The notes below the pieces were generated by a model. That model was not told where the DNA came from and searched no databases. It worked only from the letters and a program-made list of their open reading frames with translations. A DNA stretch of 64,000 nt, from contig NC_086021.1 in NCBI RefSeq assembly GCF_036323735.1, forward strand, positions 135,141,476 through 135,205,475, written 5' to 3'. Within the stretch, counting starts at the first letter, position 1. The number at the start of each line of letters is the position of its first letter. Shown here in pieces: positions 24,507 through 36,739 of the stretch. The translations under genes and the position numbers were made by a program. This DNA comes from Rattus norvegicus (taxonomy: Eukaryota; Chordata; Mammalia; Rodentia; Muridae).

Positions 24507-24580
24507 AGAAGAAGAAGAAGAAGAAGAAGAAGAAGAAGAAGAAGAAGAAGAAGAAGAAGAAGAAGAAGAAGAAGAAGAAG

Positions 24581-24615
<35 letters not shown>

Positions 24616-24622
24616 AAAGAAA
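24507..24622. repeat. (GAA)n(GAAA)n microsatellite
   Basis: About 24 GAA units change to about ten GAAA units; it derives from the B1 A-tail. Confidence 0.95.
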
Positions 24623-24899
24623 AATATCATAAAAATAAGCTAGTGAGCAAAGCCAGCTACCAGCATTTTTCCGTGGTTTCTGCTTCAAATTCCTGCCCTG
24701 ACTTCCTTTAAGGATGACCTGTGACCTGGAAGTGTTAAGTAAACCATGTCCTCCAGAGTTGATTATAGTCAGTGTGTTGTTTATCACAACAGCAGAGAGG
24801 AAGCAAAAGCAGTCAGTGTCCTGTTTGACTGTCCCTTGGGTTGCTTTATATGTCTTCATCACCAGCCCCCATCCATCCTCATGAGAGCCAAACATTTCT

Positions 24900-26900
24900 G
24901 AGCAGGCTATAGGAGGAGGGCCATGAAGTCAGCTTGTCCCCTGGTCCCTGTGGTGGAGAACTCCCCCATTCTCTTTCACTTGAAGAACTTCCCATGTGGG
25001 GCAACTAAATGACTTCAACACGACAGGGACAAACCTACAGCCCCTGCTTCTCACCAGCTTCACTTGGAACCCAGGTTTGTACAATGCTCACCATGTTGGT
25101 CTATGAATCTCTTTCAGTAAATTTCTGTTCCTTGGGTGAAGTTGGCTTTCCCATCTCTTTGATGGGTACAGGACATGGTAATGATCAGACAGACATCAGA
25201 GCCAGGGTGACCTCATCTTCGGCATTGGGAAAGGACTCCTTAATCCTGTCCCAATGCATCCATGCCTGTCCCAGAGTCCTGTAGAGTGTCAGGCTCAGTG
25301 TTAACCAGTACAGTGTTATTCTAACTCCCATGGATCCAGGCCAGAGCCCTGAGCACAAAAGACGCCCAGGAAGCTTCACTGGCTGGCTCAGAGCTAGCTT
25401 GTTGCCTCTGGCATTCATCCTAGTCACACATTGTCATCAATCCTCAGGATGATGACATTGACACAAAGTGCTCTCAAGTCCCAGCCTTGTGCTGATCTGT
25501 GAAGACGTCGAGGAGATAAGATTTGGTTGTTGGAACTGAAGCCGAGGACCCAGGGGTGTCTTGGGGAATTTCCATCCGGGATGCTCGCTGCCAGCATCTC
25601 CACCCCCGTGGTGTCCTCTGACTGCTCAGTGAGGTTTGCCTAGCACAGATGATGTCCTGCATCAGCTGGAGGCAGCAAACGAAACCTCAGGCTCTTACAC
25701 ATGGAGAAGATGTCAGGGAGCACACTGGGGGTCAGCAAGCCTTAGGAATGGTCCTCATCCCTGACCCTCAGGAGCTGAGGAACCTCAAACAGTATCCTGC
25801 CCTCTCTGAGCCCAAGGCAATATGGAACTTAGACAATAGTGGTAGTGGTGACAGCTCGTGTTTGGTTGCCTACTGTTTATACATTCCAGATGTAATCCTT
25901 GGAACTCATATACAAATTATCAGGTACCAGCCATGGCCTCTCTCACACCCGTCCTAGGACTTGCCCTAAGCTGGCTCCAGAAGCGTCAGGCTTGGATGAT
26001 CATGCTCAGAGAGGTGCCTTGAAAATACCCAGCATCCCTCTCCCCACCTTTCCTCAGAGGGTAGGGGAGCAGCCAGTGGGACTTGCAAGGCCATTAGGAG
26101 ACACTTCGTCAAATCTAGAGGGGAGGTAGTTTTAAATTCTTCTCCCCATCTAGAAAGACACAAGATTCCAGGATCTTACCTTAGCACACACATGTATTCC
26201 TTTACCAGATATTTGCTGGACTTTCCCCCTGTGTCTACCAGATATAGCCCTAAAAGTGGCAGATCCAGCCCTGATCTCAGAGGAATGATTCCACTGCAGA
26301 GGAGACTGACCATTAACCAATCACAACTGGAAATGGTTTGGTTGTGACAGAGAAGGAAGAAGGTGCTGTCCCAAACAGAGGGCTAGAGGAGGTTCGTCGA
26401 GGGAGCTGGGAGATTTCACAGTCAGGGTTGGCATAAAGGGGGTGGCAGGTGCATAGGACAAGGACACAGTGGGAGCAGGGGCATGCAGGGGATGGAGGTC
26501 TCTACTGTAGATCACAAAGGAAGAGCAGGACAAAAGCCAGGGGTTTCATACAGAGGTCCAAATGGCTTTATCTCCAGAGCCATGGAGCATTCAAGTTTGA
26601 GGCCTGCTTGCACTATGATGTGAAACACTGTTGCACCATGTGTGTTCTTAGGGGGCAGTCTGCATGCCTCAGAGTAACCCCATGGAAACAATCAGGCCCT
26701 AGGTTGTTCCAGAACCTGGCATCCTCAGCCATAGCCTATGTCCCTGCAGGAGCTGGAGAAATTTCAGTTCCTGTCTGTCTGTTTGTGGCCTCACCTGTAA
26801 AATCTACCTTATTTGAAAAGTAATTGAGAAAGATGACACTGACCTTTTACGCTTGTGTGCACACATGTACTTGCCTACCTTCAAATACAAGTACACATGT
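24900..26900. other. Intronic sequence without recognised gene
   Basis: Two kilobases of mostly unique sequence. ORFs up to 124 codons show no family resemblance or exon boundaries. A MIR3-like word set may occur around 25850-25930. Confidence 0.5.
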
Positions 26901-26916
26901 GAATTAGTACACATAC

Positions 26917-27090
26917 AGACACACACACACACCACACACACACACAACAGACACACACACTCCATACAGCACACACACACTCCACACACACATACATACA
27001 CACACATACAACACACACAACACACAGACACACACACTCCACACAGCACACACACACTCCACACACATACACACACACACACACACATGC
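26917..27090. repeat. (CA)n imperfect microsatellite with CACTCCA inserts
   Basis: CA repeats with periodic ACTCCACACAG and ATACA interruptions over about 170 bp. Confidence 0.92.
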
Positions 27091-27172
27091 ATGCACACAA
27101 GTACCCCTTTCTTACTAAATTTCTTGGACAGTTCAATGAAGCACTCTTCTGTTTTTTTCTGAGTTCCCTCAA

Positions 27173-27175
<3 letters not shown>

Positions 27176-27235
<60 letters not shown>
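27176..27235. repeat. (GT)n microsatellite
   Basis: About 30 perfect GT units. Confidence 0.95.
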
Positions 27236-27237
<2 letters not shown>

Positions 27238-27309
27238 AGACAAGGGTTAAACTGCTTGACTTTCCTTCATGACTTTAGAATTCTATTGACTTAATTTTAA
27301 AGATTTGTT

Positions 27310-27500
27310 TTCCTTATATGGTACTTGCTTGAATGCATGTATGTGTGCCCGGTGACTGTGGAAGCCAGAAAATGGCAGTAGATACTCTGGAGCTAAATGT
27401 ACAGATAGTTGTGACTGCCACGTGGGTGCTGGGAACCAAGCCCAGGTCCCCTGCCAGAGCAGCCAGTACTCTGAAGCATTGAGACACCTCTCCAGCTCTA
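27310..27500 (-). repeat. B2/B3-type SINE (antisense)
   Basis: CCACGTGGGTGCTGGGAACC, AAGCCCAGGTCCCCTGCCAG and GAGACACCTCTCCAGCTCT are reverse B2/B3 words, diverged from younger copies. Confidence 0.7.
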
Positions 27501-27534
27501 ACTTTGAATTTTTTGTGAGTAACTGTTGCTGTTG

Positions 27535-27690
27535 CTGCCTTGAGACAGACTCTGACTACATAGCACAGGCTGACTTTGAACCTTCTGTGTAGCTTGTGCT
27601 GACCCTGGACTGGTTGCTGACTTTTCTGTCTCGGCCTCATAAGTGTTGGGATTACAGATGTGGGCCACCACACCAGCATCTGCTGTCTGT
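27535..27690 (-). repeat. B1-like SINE (antisense)
   Basis: TGAGACAGACTCTGACTACA, GCACAGGCTGACTTTGAA and GTTGGGATTACAGATGTGGG CCACC are reverse B1 words. Confidence 0.75.
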
Positions 27691-27992
27691 TGTCACCTGC
27701 CCACATTTGAAGGCTGCAGCTGTCTCTGAGAGCTTTAGTGCTGGGTTTCCTGGTCACCTTTCAGTGTAAGCCCACTATGGGTTCACTATGTGGATCTTCT
27801 TCCCCATCCTGGCTACAGGGTGGGGGTGGGGCACCACTCACTCACTCTAGCTAGTCATTTGGTTCATCTTGTTTGGTGCACTTGCAGTGTTTCTTCCATG
27901 CAACTCCAACTCCCTTACCTAGTCCATGCCAAGGACCTGGAGCCAGTGCCTGTCACTCTCCTTCTCTGGATGGATGTGTGATACACACTCAG

Positions 27993-28651
27993 CACATGTG
28001 CGTGTGTTTGTGTGTAAATCTATATGTATATATGTATATACCATGTATATCTGTATATAATATATATCACATATATCTGTATATATGTGTGTGTCTGTGT
28101 GTATCTGTGTGTGACTATATGTGTGTCTGTGTGTGTCTCTTTGTGTGTATGTCTGTGTCTGTTTGTGTCTGTGTGTATGTCTGTGTGTGTGTCTCTATGT
28201 GTGTATGTGTGTCTATGTGTGTGTCTGTCTGTGTGTCTATCTGTTCATGTGTATGTCTGTGTGTGTGTTGTGTGTGTGTTTGTGTATATGTCTGTGTGTG
28301 TGGTGTGGTGTGTGTGTGTGGTGTGTGTATGTCTGTGTGTGTAATGTGTTTGTGTATATGTCTGTGTGTGTGTAGTGTGTGGTGTGTCTGTGTGTGGTAT
28401 GTGGTGTGTGGTGTGTGTGTGTGTCTATGTGTGTGTGCTGTGTGGTGTGTGTGTCTGTCTATGTGTGTGTCTGTGTGTGTGGTGTGTGGTATCTGTCTGT
28501 GTGTGGTATGTGGTGTGTGGTGTGCGTGTGTCTATGTGTGTGTCTGTGTGTGTGTGTTGTGTGTGTGTGTCTGTGTGTGTGTGTTGTGTGTGTGTGTCTG
28601 TGTGTGTGGTGTGTGGTGTGTGGTGTGTGTGTGTGTTTGTGTGTGTGTGTG
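27993..28651. repeat. TG/TGTC-rich repeat array, ~660 bp
   Basis: A long strand-biased array of GTGTGTCT, GTGTGGT and TGTATATG units with almost no C or A outside the unit words. All ORFs here (Cys-Val repeats, up to 259 codons) are artefacts of the repeat. Confidence 0.95.
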
Positions 28652-29319
28652 ATCTTAGTGTTGGCTTTAGCTAGGCCCTGCCCCTTGGCTATAAAGATTT
28701 CGCACCCCCAGGTGCTCTGCAGGAAGCACTAAGAATCTTCCATGGCACCCACTACATTACCCTGCTGGCCCTGTCTGGACAGGGACACAGAGCTCCGAAT
28801 GAAGCTATAGATGACCACTGGTTATCCTGATATAGGGGCACAGCTAGAGCACCGTGTTATTCCCAGGACCTTACCCTACATGGAGATGGGAACAACCCTT
28901 GGAAGGTTCCGGCAAGCATCACCCACTAGGAGAACAGCAACATGTACAGCCACAATGTCAATATTCCTTTGGTCTCCCCCCATTCACCCCGTAGTTGTGA
29001 CAGGTGTGGTCTTTGAGCCTATTCAGCTTTCTGGTCACCTTAAGGTGCCCCATGTCTTCTTGCTACCCACAGCTGTTCAGAGCGCCCTCGGGAGCAGTGG
29101 CTAGAACTTCCTGTTGCTGGCTCTTCTGGCTTTGGCCCTGGAGCTCAATTACACTCAGCTTTCCTCCTGGCTTCAACACAGTGCAGGGACACCAGAACCC
29201 ACCAGGTTCTGGGCCCTTCCCTAAAATGCCACAGCCAGGGTCAGGTCTGCAGGAGTGAAGAGGTGAGAACCCTGCAGGGAGGATGAGAGGGGACCAGGGT
29301 GGGTATTGAGGCCCTGAGT

Positions 29320-29510
29320 TGGCATTTTCAAGTTTGCGTTCAGAGACAATTAGGAGCTGAATTATTAAAGCGGCTCAAGGGAAGAGGCTGTTTTTAAGAA
29401 AGCATGACTAAGCAAGGCTATCTCACAGCTGCGCACAGGATCGAAGGCGATCAATGCCATAATGGCTGTAAATATTTACTCGGTAAAATGCGTGAGCCAC
29501 CCACGTACTC
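29320..29510. promoter_or_regulatory. Candidate conserved intronic element
   Basis: A repeat-free block with CAATTAGGAG, AATTATTAAAGCGG, ATCAATGCCATAATGG and a palindromic GTAAATATTTAC (29468-29479, forkhead-type). The base composition is unlike the flanking GC-rich DNA. Conservation is inferred, not measured. Confidence 0.3.
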
Positions 29511-29695
29511 TATACAGGGGTCTGTATCACACACCCCCCACCAAACTCACCAAATATGCACAGTTGCAGGCCCCTCCCCTCTCCCTACCTCCTCAGCAGC
29601 TAGACCAGTGCTGTGTGAGGGACCCTTACGATACAAGGACTCAAGTGCAGGGTCATGCACAGCTTGTGTGCAGTAGCCTGATGGAGCTGGATGGC

Positions 29696-29729
29696 GGGCA
29701 GATGGATGGATGGATGGATGGATGGATGG
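29696..29729. repeat. (GGAT)n microsatellite
   Basis: About seven ATGG units. Confidence 0.9.
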
Positions 29730-30189
29730 TTAATCCCCTTTGGCCACAGTCCTCACCTGTACAAGAGGCTTGTGATACCCACCTCAGGGCTTGTTAGTAA
29801 GCCCCGACATGCAGCAGCTCGAGCCATGCTGGCCTGTGGGCTGGCAGGGCCACAGGTGGAGACAGATACCTGGCACCCTGGTCTTATTCCAAGGCTTGAG
29901 CTTAATTAAAACAGAATCTACTTACATCACCACAGAGGGCTTCTCTCACCAGGAGTCCCCCGAGTATGAGGCAGCTTGTGTGTGCTGGCCTAAGACTCAG
30001 CCTTGGCCCAGGACCATGTGGTTACGACATGCTTATTGTGACCAGTCCTGGTTAGTTTTGGTTACCAACTGAACACTGCTCAGTCGCCTGTTAAGAGGGA
30101 ACCGCAACTGAAGAATTTTTCTGACCAGAGCTGCCTGCAGAGCTATCTGAGAGAGACTGTCTAGACTGATCAGTGTGGAAGGCCCCAGT

Positions 30190-30415
30190 CCAACATGGAC
30201 AGCACCATCCCTAGGTAGGTAGGCCTGGGCTCTCTAAGAAAGTCAGCAAACCAGTGAGCTAACTAGTGAGCAGCTTCCCTCCACAGTCCCTGCTTCAGTT
30301 CCTGTCCCGGCTTCCCTCAGTGATAGATTGTGACCTGGAAATGTAAGCTGAATAAACCCTTTCCTCGGGGGAAGGTTGGTTAGAATGTTTTATCACAGCA
30401 ACAGAAAAGCAAACC
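30190..30415 (+). repeat. Rodent interspersed repeat (same family as 24187)
   Basis: GTGAGCAGCTTCCCTCCACA, TGATAGATTGTGACCTGG, GCTGAATAAACCCTTTCCTC and TTTATCACAGCAACAGAAAA are the 3' half of this family. Confidence 0.6.
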
Positions 30416-30920
30416 AGGACGCGTGCCAAGTACCCTGGCTGACTGCTACGTCTTTCTTAACCCTCCCAGCAGCCAGTGAGTTCGGTGTGCCACCACTCTC
30501 CTTCCTTAAGGTGAGGAAACAGAGGTTGAGAGATGAAATTATTTGTCCAGGTCACTTGGGTACAGTTTAAGGCCTTTCCAACCCTTTCTAGAACCCCTTG
30601 AGCTAACCCCAGGACTATCTTCCCTACTCCCCTATCCTCCTTGGGGCTCCCCCATTGTTCTCAGAGGGAACCCTTCTCTAGTTCACATGGCTGAAGGTAC
30701 ATCTAAAGATTGGGCAGAAAGGGATCCTGACCTCCATCTATGTCTGCAAAGTTCTGCCCCACAGTAACCCCTGACTCCTGGTACTACGGGGCCCATACAG
30801 ACCAGGTTGCCCCTGTGTCAGGCAGGATCTCCAAGGAGCCTTTTATCATGAGCTGACAGTGCTACCACAACACAGGCTGGAGGCATACTTACCACTGAGC
30901 CTGTGAAAATAGTGAACTGG

Positions 30921-30923
<3 letters not shown>

Positions 30924-30965
<42 letters not shown>
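30924..30965. repeat. (GT)n microsatellite
   Basis: About 20 perfect GT units. Confidence 0.95.
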
Positions 30966-30967
<2 letters not shown>

Positions 30968-31654
30968 AGCTTGCAACACATGCAGTGACATGCACAAGAG
31001 CATTCAAATACACACACAGAGTGCAAAGTTTGCACAGAGCTTTCCAGCCTCCCCACACACTCACCTCAGTTTCCTTGTGAGATCTGTGTTTAGAAATAGC
31101 TCAGCCACCCACTGTGCATCTCCCAGCAAGTGCTAAGTTGGAGCCCCAGTTCTTTACCTGACCCCGTTGGATTTCACAAGCTTGGGACACCAAGGCTGAG
31201 AGAACTGTGTAGAGAAAGAGCCCCATGCTTGGTGTTCCCACACATACACACCCAACCTCAGCATCTCACATCTGTGCAGCAGGTCTGAGGCAAACCCGAG
31301 GAGTTGGGAAAGGAGTGAATGGCGTCTGCTCTTATGTTTGGGCATTTCCCCAACACCAGCAACGCTTGCAGAGGGGAATAGGTAGGGACTTGAGATCCTC
31401 ACAAAGGGTCAAGGGTAAGCTGTACCTAAGTCCTTGCTTGTGCCTTTCTCTTTCAAGAGGGTTGCAAAAGATGGAGAGCCTCTGTCTAGTACAACAACAA
31501 ATTCCCCAAGCACAGTTGGTTCCCAAACATGTGTGGGTAAGAAAGCAACCTGTCTGGTGAGGACTAACAAAGGAAAGGCTTTTCTGGCTCCTTTGTCCTC
31601 AACCAGACTCAAGGTCTACTCTATGCCAGACTTGTGGAGTTGTATATAATGGTA

Positions 31655-31785
31655 TATAATGCATGGGTGGGTGGACTGATGGATGAATGGATACATGGAT
31701 GGGCGGATGTGTGGATAGATGGGTGGGTGGACACATGGCAGGAAAGATAGACAAACAGGTGGATGGATGGACAGATGGATGAGTG
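31655..31785. repeat. Degenerate (GGAT)n/(GGTG)n tetranucleotide tract
   Basis: GATGGATG, GGGTGGGTGG and ACATGGATGG words recur over about 130 bp. Confidence 0.8.
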
Positions 31786-32577
31786 AATTGGACCAACATG
31801 TCCTCTCTTAAGCTCTCCCCATGGAAGGTGGTAGCATTGTTGGCTGCTGATGGCATGGGTGTGGGTACCAGTATCTGCCTGGCCCACAGCGAGCACACAG
31901 CTCACTCCCCCTCTGTGCTCACCCCCTCTCTCCAGCCACAGGAGGTGTTTAGGAGCCAGGCATCTCCCCATGCTGTTGATCAACCCCTGTGTGTTGAGGC
32001 CAGGAGACAATGGCTTCTTGGATCTCTATCTCACCCTCAGCCTGAGATTCTTTCCTGCTTTCAGACTGACACAGGCTGCTGCTGGCTGATGCCCTGGTTC
32101 CTGCAAATTCATTCTGTCACAGTGCCCTCTTGAAAGTTACAGGCCCTGTGGTGTGTTTGTGGGCTTTTGTCCCTGCTGACTAACCAGTGCATCTGCTGCG
32201 GCTGCCATCATCCATCCATCCAGCTGATTCCTGCCCTAGGTCCAGGGTTCTGCTCACTGCTTAGGTCTGAGGGCCATTTGCTGACTGTGGGAGTGCGGGA
32301 CTGTGACTGTCACCAGCCTGACAACAACATCTTGTGCAACACCGCGTGCTGCAGAGGCTCGGTTTGTCTTCTGCAGTGCCTGGCCAGGAAGTGTCCCTTG
32401 ATCTTGCCCAGCTGGCTGTCACTAAGCCAGTTTCTAGAACTCTCTTCAACCTTCCGGACCAGCTTTGGCTAAGCAAGGGTTTTGAGCTGTAGTCTCTGGG
32501 CTGTAAAAAGCCTTCACCATTTCCTTCCATGTTGGAAAAGTCCGTAAGAGTGACTTCGTTGTTAAAACTATTTTTTG

Positions 32578-32735
32578 AGTCTAGTGTGGTGGTGGCTCCC
32601 CTTTAATCCCAGTACTTAGGAGGCAGAGGCAAGTTTATCTTTGTGAGTTTGAGGCTAGCCTGGTCTACATAGTGAGTTCCAGGTCGGCCAGAGATTCATA
32701 ATAGAGAGAAAAATTAAAAAATTAAAAACAAACAA
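32578..32735 (+). repeat. B1 SINE
   Basis: GTGTGGTGGTGGCTCCCCTT, TAATCCCAGTACTTAGGAGG and GAGGCTAGCCTGGTCTACAT AGTGAG are B1 words. Confidence 0.9.
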
Positions 32736-33395
32736 CCCCCCAACTAACCACAGCCTTCCACATTATTTCCAAAGAGCAAGAGGCAAACCTTTGGAAAGGG
32801 GATGCAATTAGTTCTCTACTGAAGGACACTCACTGTTCCCTGGTCCTCACTTTGCCTCAGAGACACCTTGGTCCATGGTATGAAGGTCAGGAGCTGTGGT
32901 CTGTGTGTCCACAGAAAGATTTGTAAATGCAGATTTTCCTGTGCCCCCACCCAGACCCTTTTAACTCTATTCCCTCTCTGTCACCTGAGCCTGCCCAGTT
33001 ATTCACACTGAAATGAGGAAATACTGCAAAAGGAGGCCTTCAAAGGCAACATCCTTCGAGGAGACCCACCCACTCCCGCTGAAGCCTCTGGAGTAGCAGA
33101 AGATGAGGCCACTGCCGTTCTTAGGAACACGGAGTCCTAACTACTAGAGTAGTTATTTCATAGACAGTTAGGGGTGGGCTGCCAACTGGAAGAGGTACTT
33201 TGTTCTTGGTTTGGCTCAGGGAATCAGGAACCAAGATGAATTCTGAGAGAGAGCTAGCGGCCCATAAATGCCTGATCCTGTGCCTTTAATCCTCAAAGGT
33301 GTGAAGTGGATGGATGTGTCAGAAATTAACAGACTATGTAAGACCTGCCCTAAAAGGTTAAAATGGTCCATGAGGCCTGCTGCCCCAGCCTCTTC

Positions 33396-33408
33396 CGCCC
33401 CCTGGTGG
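33396..33408 (-). promoter_or_regulatory. Consensus CTCF motif
   Basis: The plus strand reads CGCCCCCTGGTGG, so the minus strand is CCACCAGGGGGCG, matching every position of the core CTCF consensus. It is in unique intron sequence. Occupancy is not shown. Confidence 0.5.
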
Positions 33409-34329
33409 GCAGATGGAGAAATGCCCATTAAGTGAGCTGCTTTGGCAGGTGTTGGGGTGGGGAGAGGCTTGGGACAGATCGTCCAGGGTGTGGGAGAAGG
33501 ATGGACAGAGAGGTTGGAAAGGCTTAGGGGCACTTTCCTGAGAGGTGCCTAGGCTCCACTGTCCATGAGCTTCTGTCTAGGGATAGTAAGTGCAGCCACC
33601 TCCTCTGCCTTTCCCCAGAGCAGCCCCAAATGTGTTCTTTCTCCATTCTGGAACACTTGAAAATTGCTCCTGTCTCCATCTCCTACCGTCTCAAAACATC
33701 TTCCAAACCTTCCACCGCGGAGGCAGAGACCGGCGCCGCTTAAAACTGTATACACTCGGGGAGAGCCTGGGTCTGGGAAGCATTTAACACACCCGTGTAG
33801 AGAATCCCAGCCTACGCATCAGTCAGCGCTCCAGCGTGCCCCTCCCCCTCTCCCCTTTCTCTGACTTACAGAGGAAGGAGCCAGAATGGGCAGAGGTTGG
33901 GGCAGAGAGGAATTTGGACCACTGTAGCTTTATCAGCAGAAAACTCACCTCTCTGAAGAAAGATGGCTACGCTGCTTGTGGCGGGATTTAATGGGGGTCA
34001 CCTCATTAGAAAAAACCTGGGAAAGGTTTGTCAGGTACACAGAACAATGGCGGAGCACAGGACCTTCTAGAATTCAGTCAACAGCAGCTAGGGACAGTGC
34101 TACCAGGAGGTGAGAGGTGCGAGGTGAGAGGTCAGCCTTCCCTGTGGGGGTCTGGAAGCTATAACACACACAACCCCCCAGGCCTTGTGCCTGGTCAAAT
34201 GGAATGGGGAGAAATCACAATTGGTTGACTTTGAAAACTCATCCTCTCCGTTCTCGGTCCCAAACAAGGACACTAACCTGATTGACACACAGAAGAAACC
34301 TCAGCTCAGTGTTACAAAGTCATGCCCCA

Positions 34330-34600
34330 TTATTGCTTGCCCAGCCACTGCTGTGGGGGGTCACAAAGAGCATGTTGTGTCCATTTGACGCATGAATAAA
34401 CTGAGGGACTTGCTCAATGTCCAGCACCGGTACAGAACAGAGCCAGTCCAGGAGCCCGCTCGACAAGGTAAAAGCAGAAAGCCATCCGTGGAGTGGCTCC
34501 CTTCACACACACCCGACATGACATCGCAATGACCTCATTTTTATAACAACTTCATCTTATAGATGAGGAAACGGATGTGGTGAGAGGCTGGAGGTTGGCC
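34330..34600 (+). repeat. MIR-like segments
   Basis: ATGAATAAACTGAGGGACTT GCTCA and ACTTCATCTTATAGATGAGG AAACGG are MIR core words in two adjacent pieces. Confidence 0.5.
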
Positions 34601-35454
34601 TGGCAGATGGGCCTCTGTTTATAAGAATCACCTGACTTGCCAGGGAGAACTGGGTGGTGCTATGACTGGTACCCAGATGCACATGTCTAAGAGGCTCTGT
34701 CTTTTCTCTGCTAGAGAAGATGCCCTGTGGATGATCCCTAGTGACCCTGGTCTGTTTCCCATTATTTGGGTATAACTGAGCCATCTTGTTTGTGCCCTGT
34801 GTGTTCTAAGCTCTCCCTGGGTTTCATTCAGGTCAGATGGGCTCTGTGACAAAGGTAGAGAGGGTCCCTGCTGCCTTAGCTAACAGCCCTCCTGGCCTCT
34901 GTGGGTCCCTGCTGCCTTGAGGGGCTCTAAGATGAGACCCATGCACAGGACTCTCTCTCACTCTCTGGACTCTGTATCTTTCCCCATGAGCTTCAGCTGA
35001 AGTCCAAAGAAGAAACAAAGGTATGACTCTAGGTCACACTAAGGGACTGGGGTAGCCTTGCTCTGTGACCTCCTTACAGCCTAGAAGAGTATCTTGGGAG
35101 AGGCCTTGAGCTCTGTCCTCCCCATCTAAACCCTTCAGTGACCTGAGGGGAACTTGGGGATGTGAGACCAGGGTGAGGGGTCTGACCCACACCTGACACA
35201 GGGTCAAGGCAATGGCCATGGTTCCCCTGGTGTTCATGGATATAGCCTGGATGCCTGCTACCACTCTGGAGCCAGCGAGCATGCTCTGCAGAGTCCTTGT
35301 GCACCTGGGGAAAGACCCAGGATCCATCCTCCAAGATCTTCTCAGTCCCGTCTTACCGTTTTCTCATCTGGTGTTTTATGCTGCTGTTATTTCACAGATT
35401 TGGAAATGGGCAAATACATGGCAATTTTAAGCCTTTCTTCTTATACATGCTCTT

Positions 35455-35640
35455 TGTGGGCTGGTGGGGTGTCTCTGTGGGTAAAGGTACTTGCCAAATG
35501 AGTCTGGCTTCCTGAATTTTATCACTGTGTATCACCCATGTGGAGGTGGAAGGAGGGAACAGACTCCAAAGAGTGGTCCTCTGGTCCTCTATGCCCAAGC
35601 TACAAGCCTGTGCACGCACACACCGCTGCCGCTGACACAG
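35455..35640 (+). repeat. B4/B2-type SINE
   Basis: GGCTGGTGGGGTGTCTCTGT, AAAGGTACTTGCCAAATGAG and ACCCATGTGGAGGTGGAAGG match rodent B3/B4 elements; it ends in the CCA/CAA microsatellite. Confidence 0.65.
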
Positions 35641-35702
35641 CCATCACCACCACTGCCACCACCACTGCTACCACCACTACCACCACCACCACCACCACCA
35701 CC

Positions 35703-35755
<53 letters not shown>
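35641..35755. repeat. (CCA)n then (CAA)n compound microsatellite
   Basis: About 20 CCA units with early interruptions switch cleanly to about 14 CAA units. Confidence 0.95.
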
Positions 35756-36739
35756 GAACGTGCTATCTGCTAACTGATGGCTCTTAGGCGTGCCTGGCTC
35801 TCCTGTGGATGCTCCACACTAGGCATGACAGGCTCCACCCCAAAGAGAGGTTGACAGCTCCAGTCTGGCTTGCTTACTGCTTAGCATGTCACCCCCTGGG
35901 TCCTTGACAGCTCCCCGAAGCAGAAGGCTGCTTTGTGTGTCACAGGCCTCTGAGGGCTTATCTTTGTTTTGTAGATTTAATCACAAGTCTCTTTGGGGAA
36001 TCATGTGACTGCTTTAGCTTAGGTCCTTTTCCTCCAATAAGAAGATAGGAAAAAGAGTCCAGGGGGTCCTGAGCTTCAAGGTCTGAGGCTCACCCAGTTC
36101 TCAGATCCCCATCTGCAAGATCCTCTGACCCCCTTTCCAGGTAGGAAGTGCCCCTGCCAGCCAGCAGGCCCTGCCAAGCTTGGGTGAGAGGCAGAGAAGC
36201 AACACAGAAACAGCCACTGTGAAGCTCCCCGCATCCCACCTCCAGGCCGGATCTAGGCTCCCTGTCAAGTCTTCCGGTTGAGCGGGCTTCTGAAGAATTG
36301 AAGAAGGCTGTCATTGATAGATAGCCTCTATACACAGTCTCAATACACACTGGCCCCCTTTCCTCTGCTTCCTCTGTATGGGTTCTGATGGAAGGGGGAG
36401 GGAGAGAGGGAGCTGGGGAGCAGTAAGGATGGGGGAGCCCACATGTGCGAGGCAGGGAGGGCTCTCTAGAGCAGTTAGGCAGGCTTGGGTTCATATCCAA
36501 TCTGAAGATAAGGATCCTGGCCACCCATCTCTTTCCAGACTTATGAGTCCGGGAGCCTTGGCTTGGCCATCTGAGGGCCAGGGTTCCCTATGGGAATGCA
36601 CAAAGCTCAGACACTTATCCTTCTCCCAAGCCCCTTTATCTACGTCCCACCCCAAAGGGAGGAGGAGGAGTCACAGACCCCAGCCCCAAATGACGTCTTG
36701 CAGCACCTGGTACCCCTGTCTTAGCAAGGCACCCCTCAC

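Larger units (their letters stand above)
24187..24805 (+). repeat. Rodent interspersed repeat interrupted by B1 and (GAA)n
   Basis: The left part (GTCCTAGTTAACATTATC, ATCCAGTTGGGGGATTTCAT, GGTCTTGAGCTGTATAAGAA) and the right part (AGCTAGTGAGCAAAGCC, CCTGCCCTGACTTCC, TTTATCACAACAGCAGAGAG) belong to one repeat, split by a B1 with its GAA tail at 24366-24625. Related copies are at 30190-30415 and, antisense, at 56727-57000. Confidence 0.6.
16161..36739 (-). other. Kcnip3: Kcnip3 intron between the MSGC and MGIQ exons
   Basis: Twenty kilobases of intron. It is rich in CA/TG and GAA microsatellites, with B1, ID and rodent LTR/DNA-type repeats between 20.9 and 32.8 kb. The first 2 kb next to the CpG island is unique sequence with two MIR-like segments. 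A possible conserved non-coding block lies at 29320-29510. No further exon was recognised. Confidence 0.65.

Noticed and set aside
27873..28732. Cys/Val-rich ORF of 259 codons
   Set aside because: It is entirely a TG-repeat translation and is open in all three frames.
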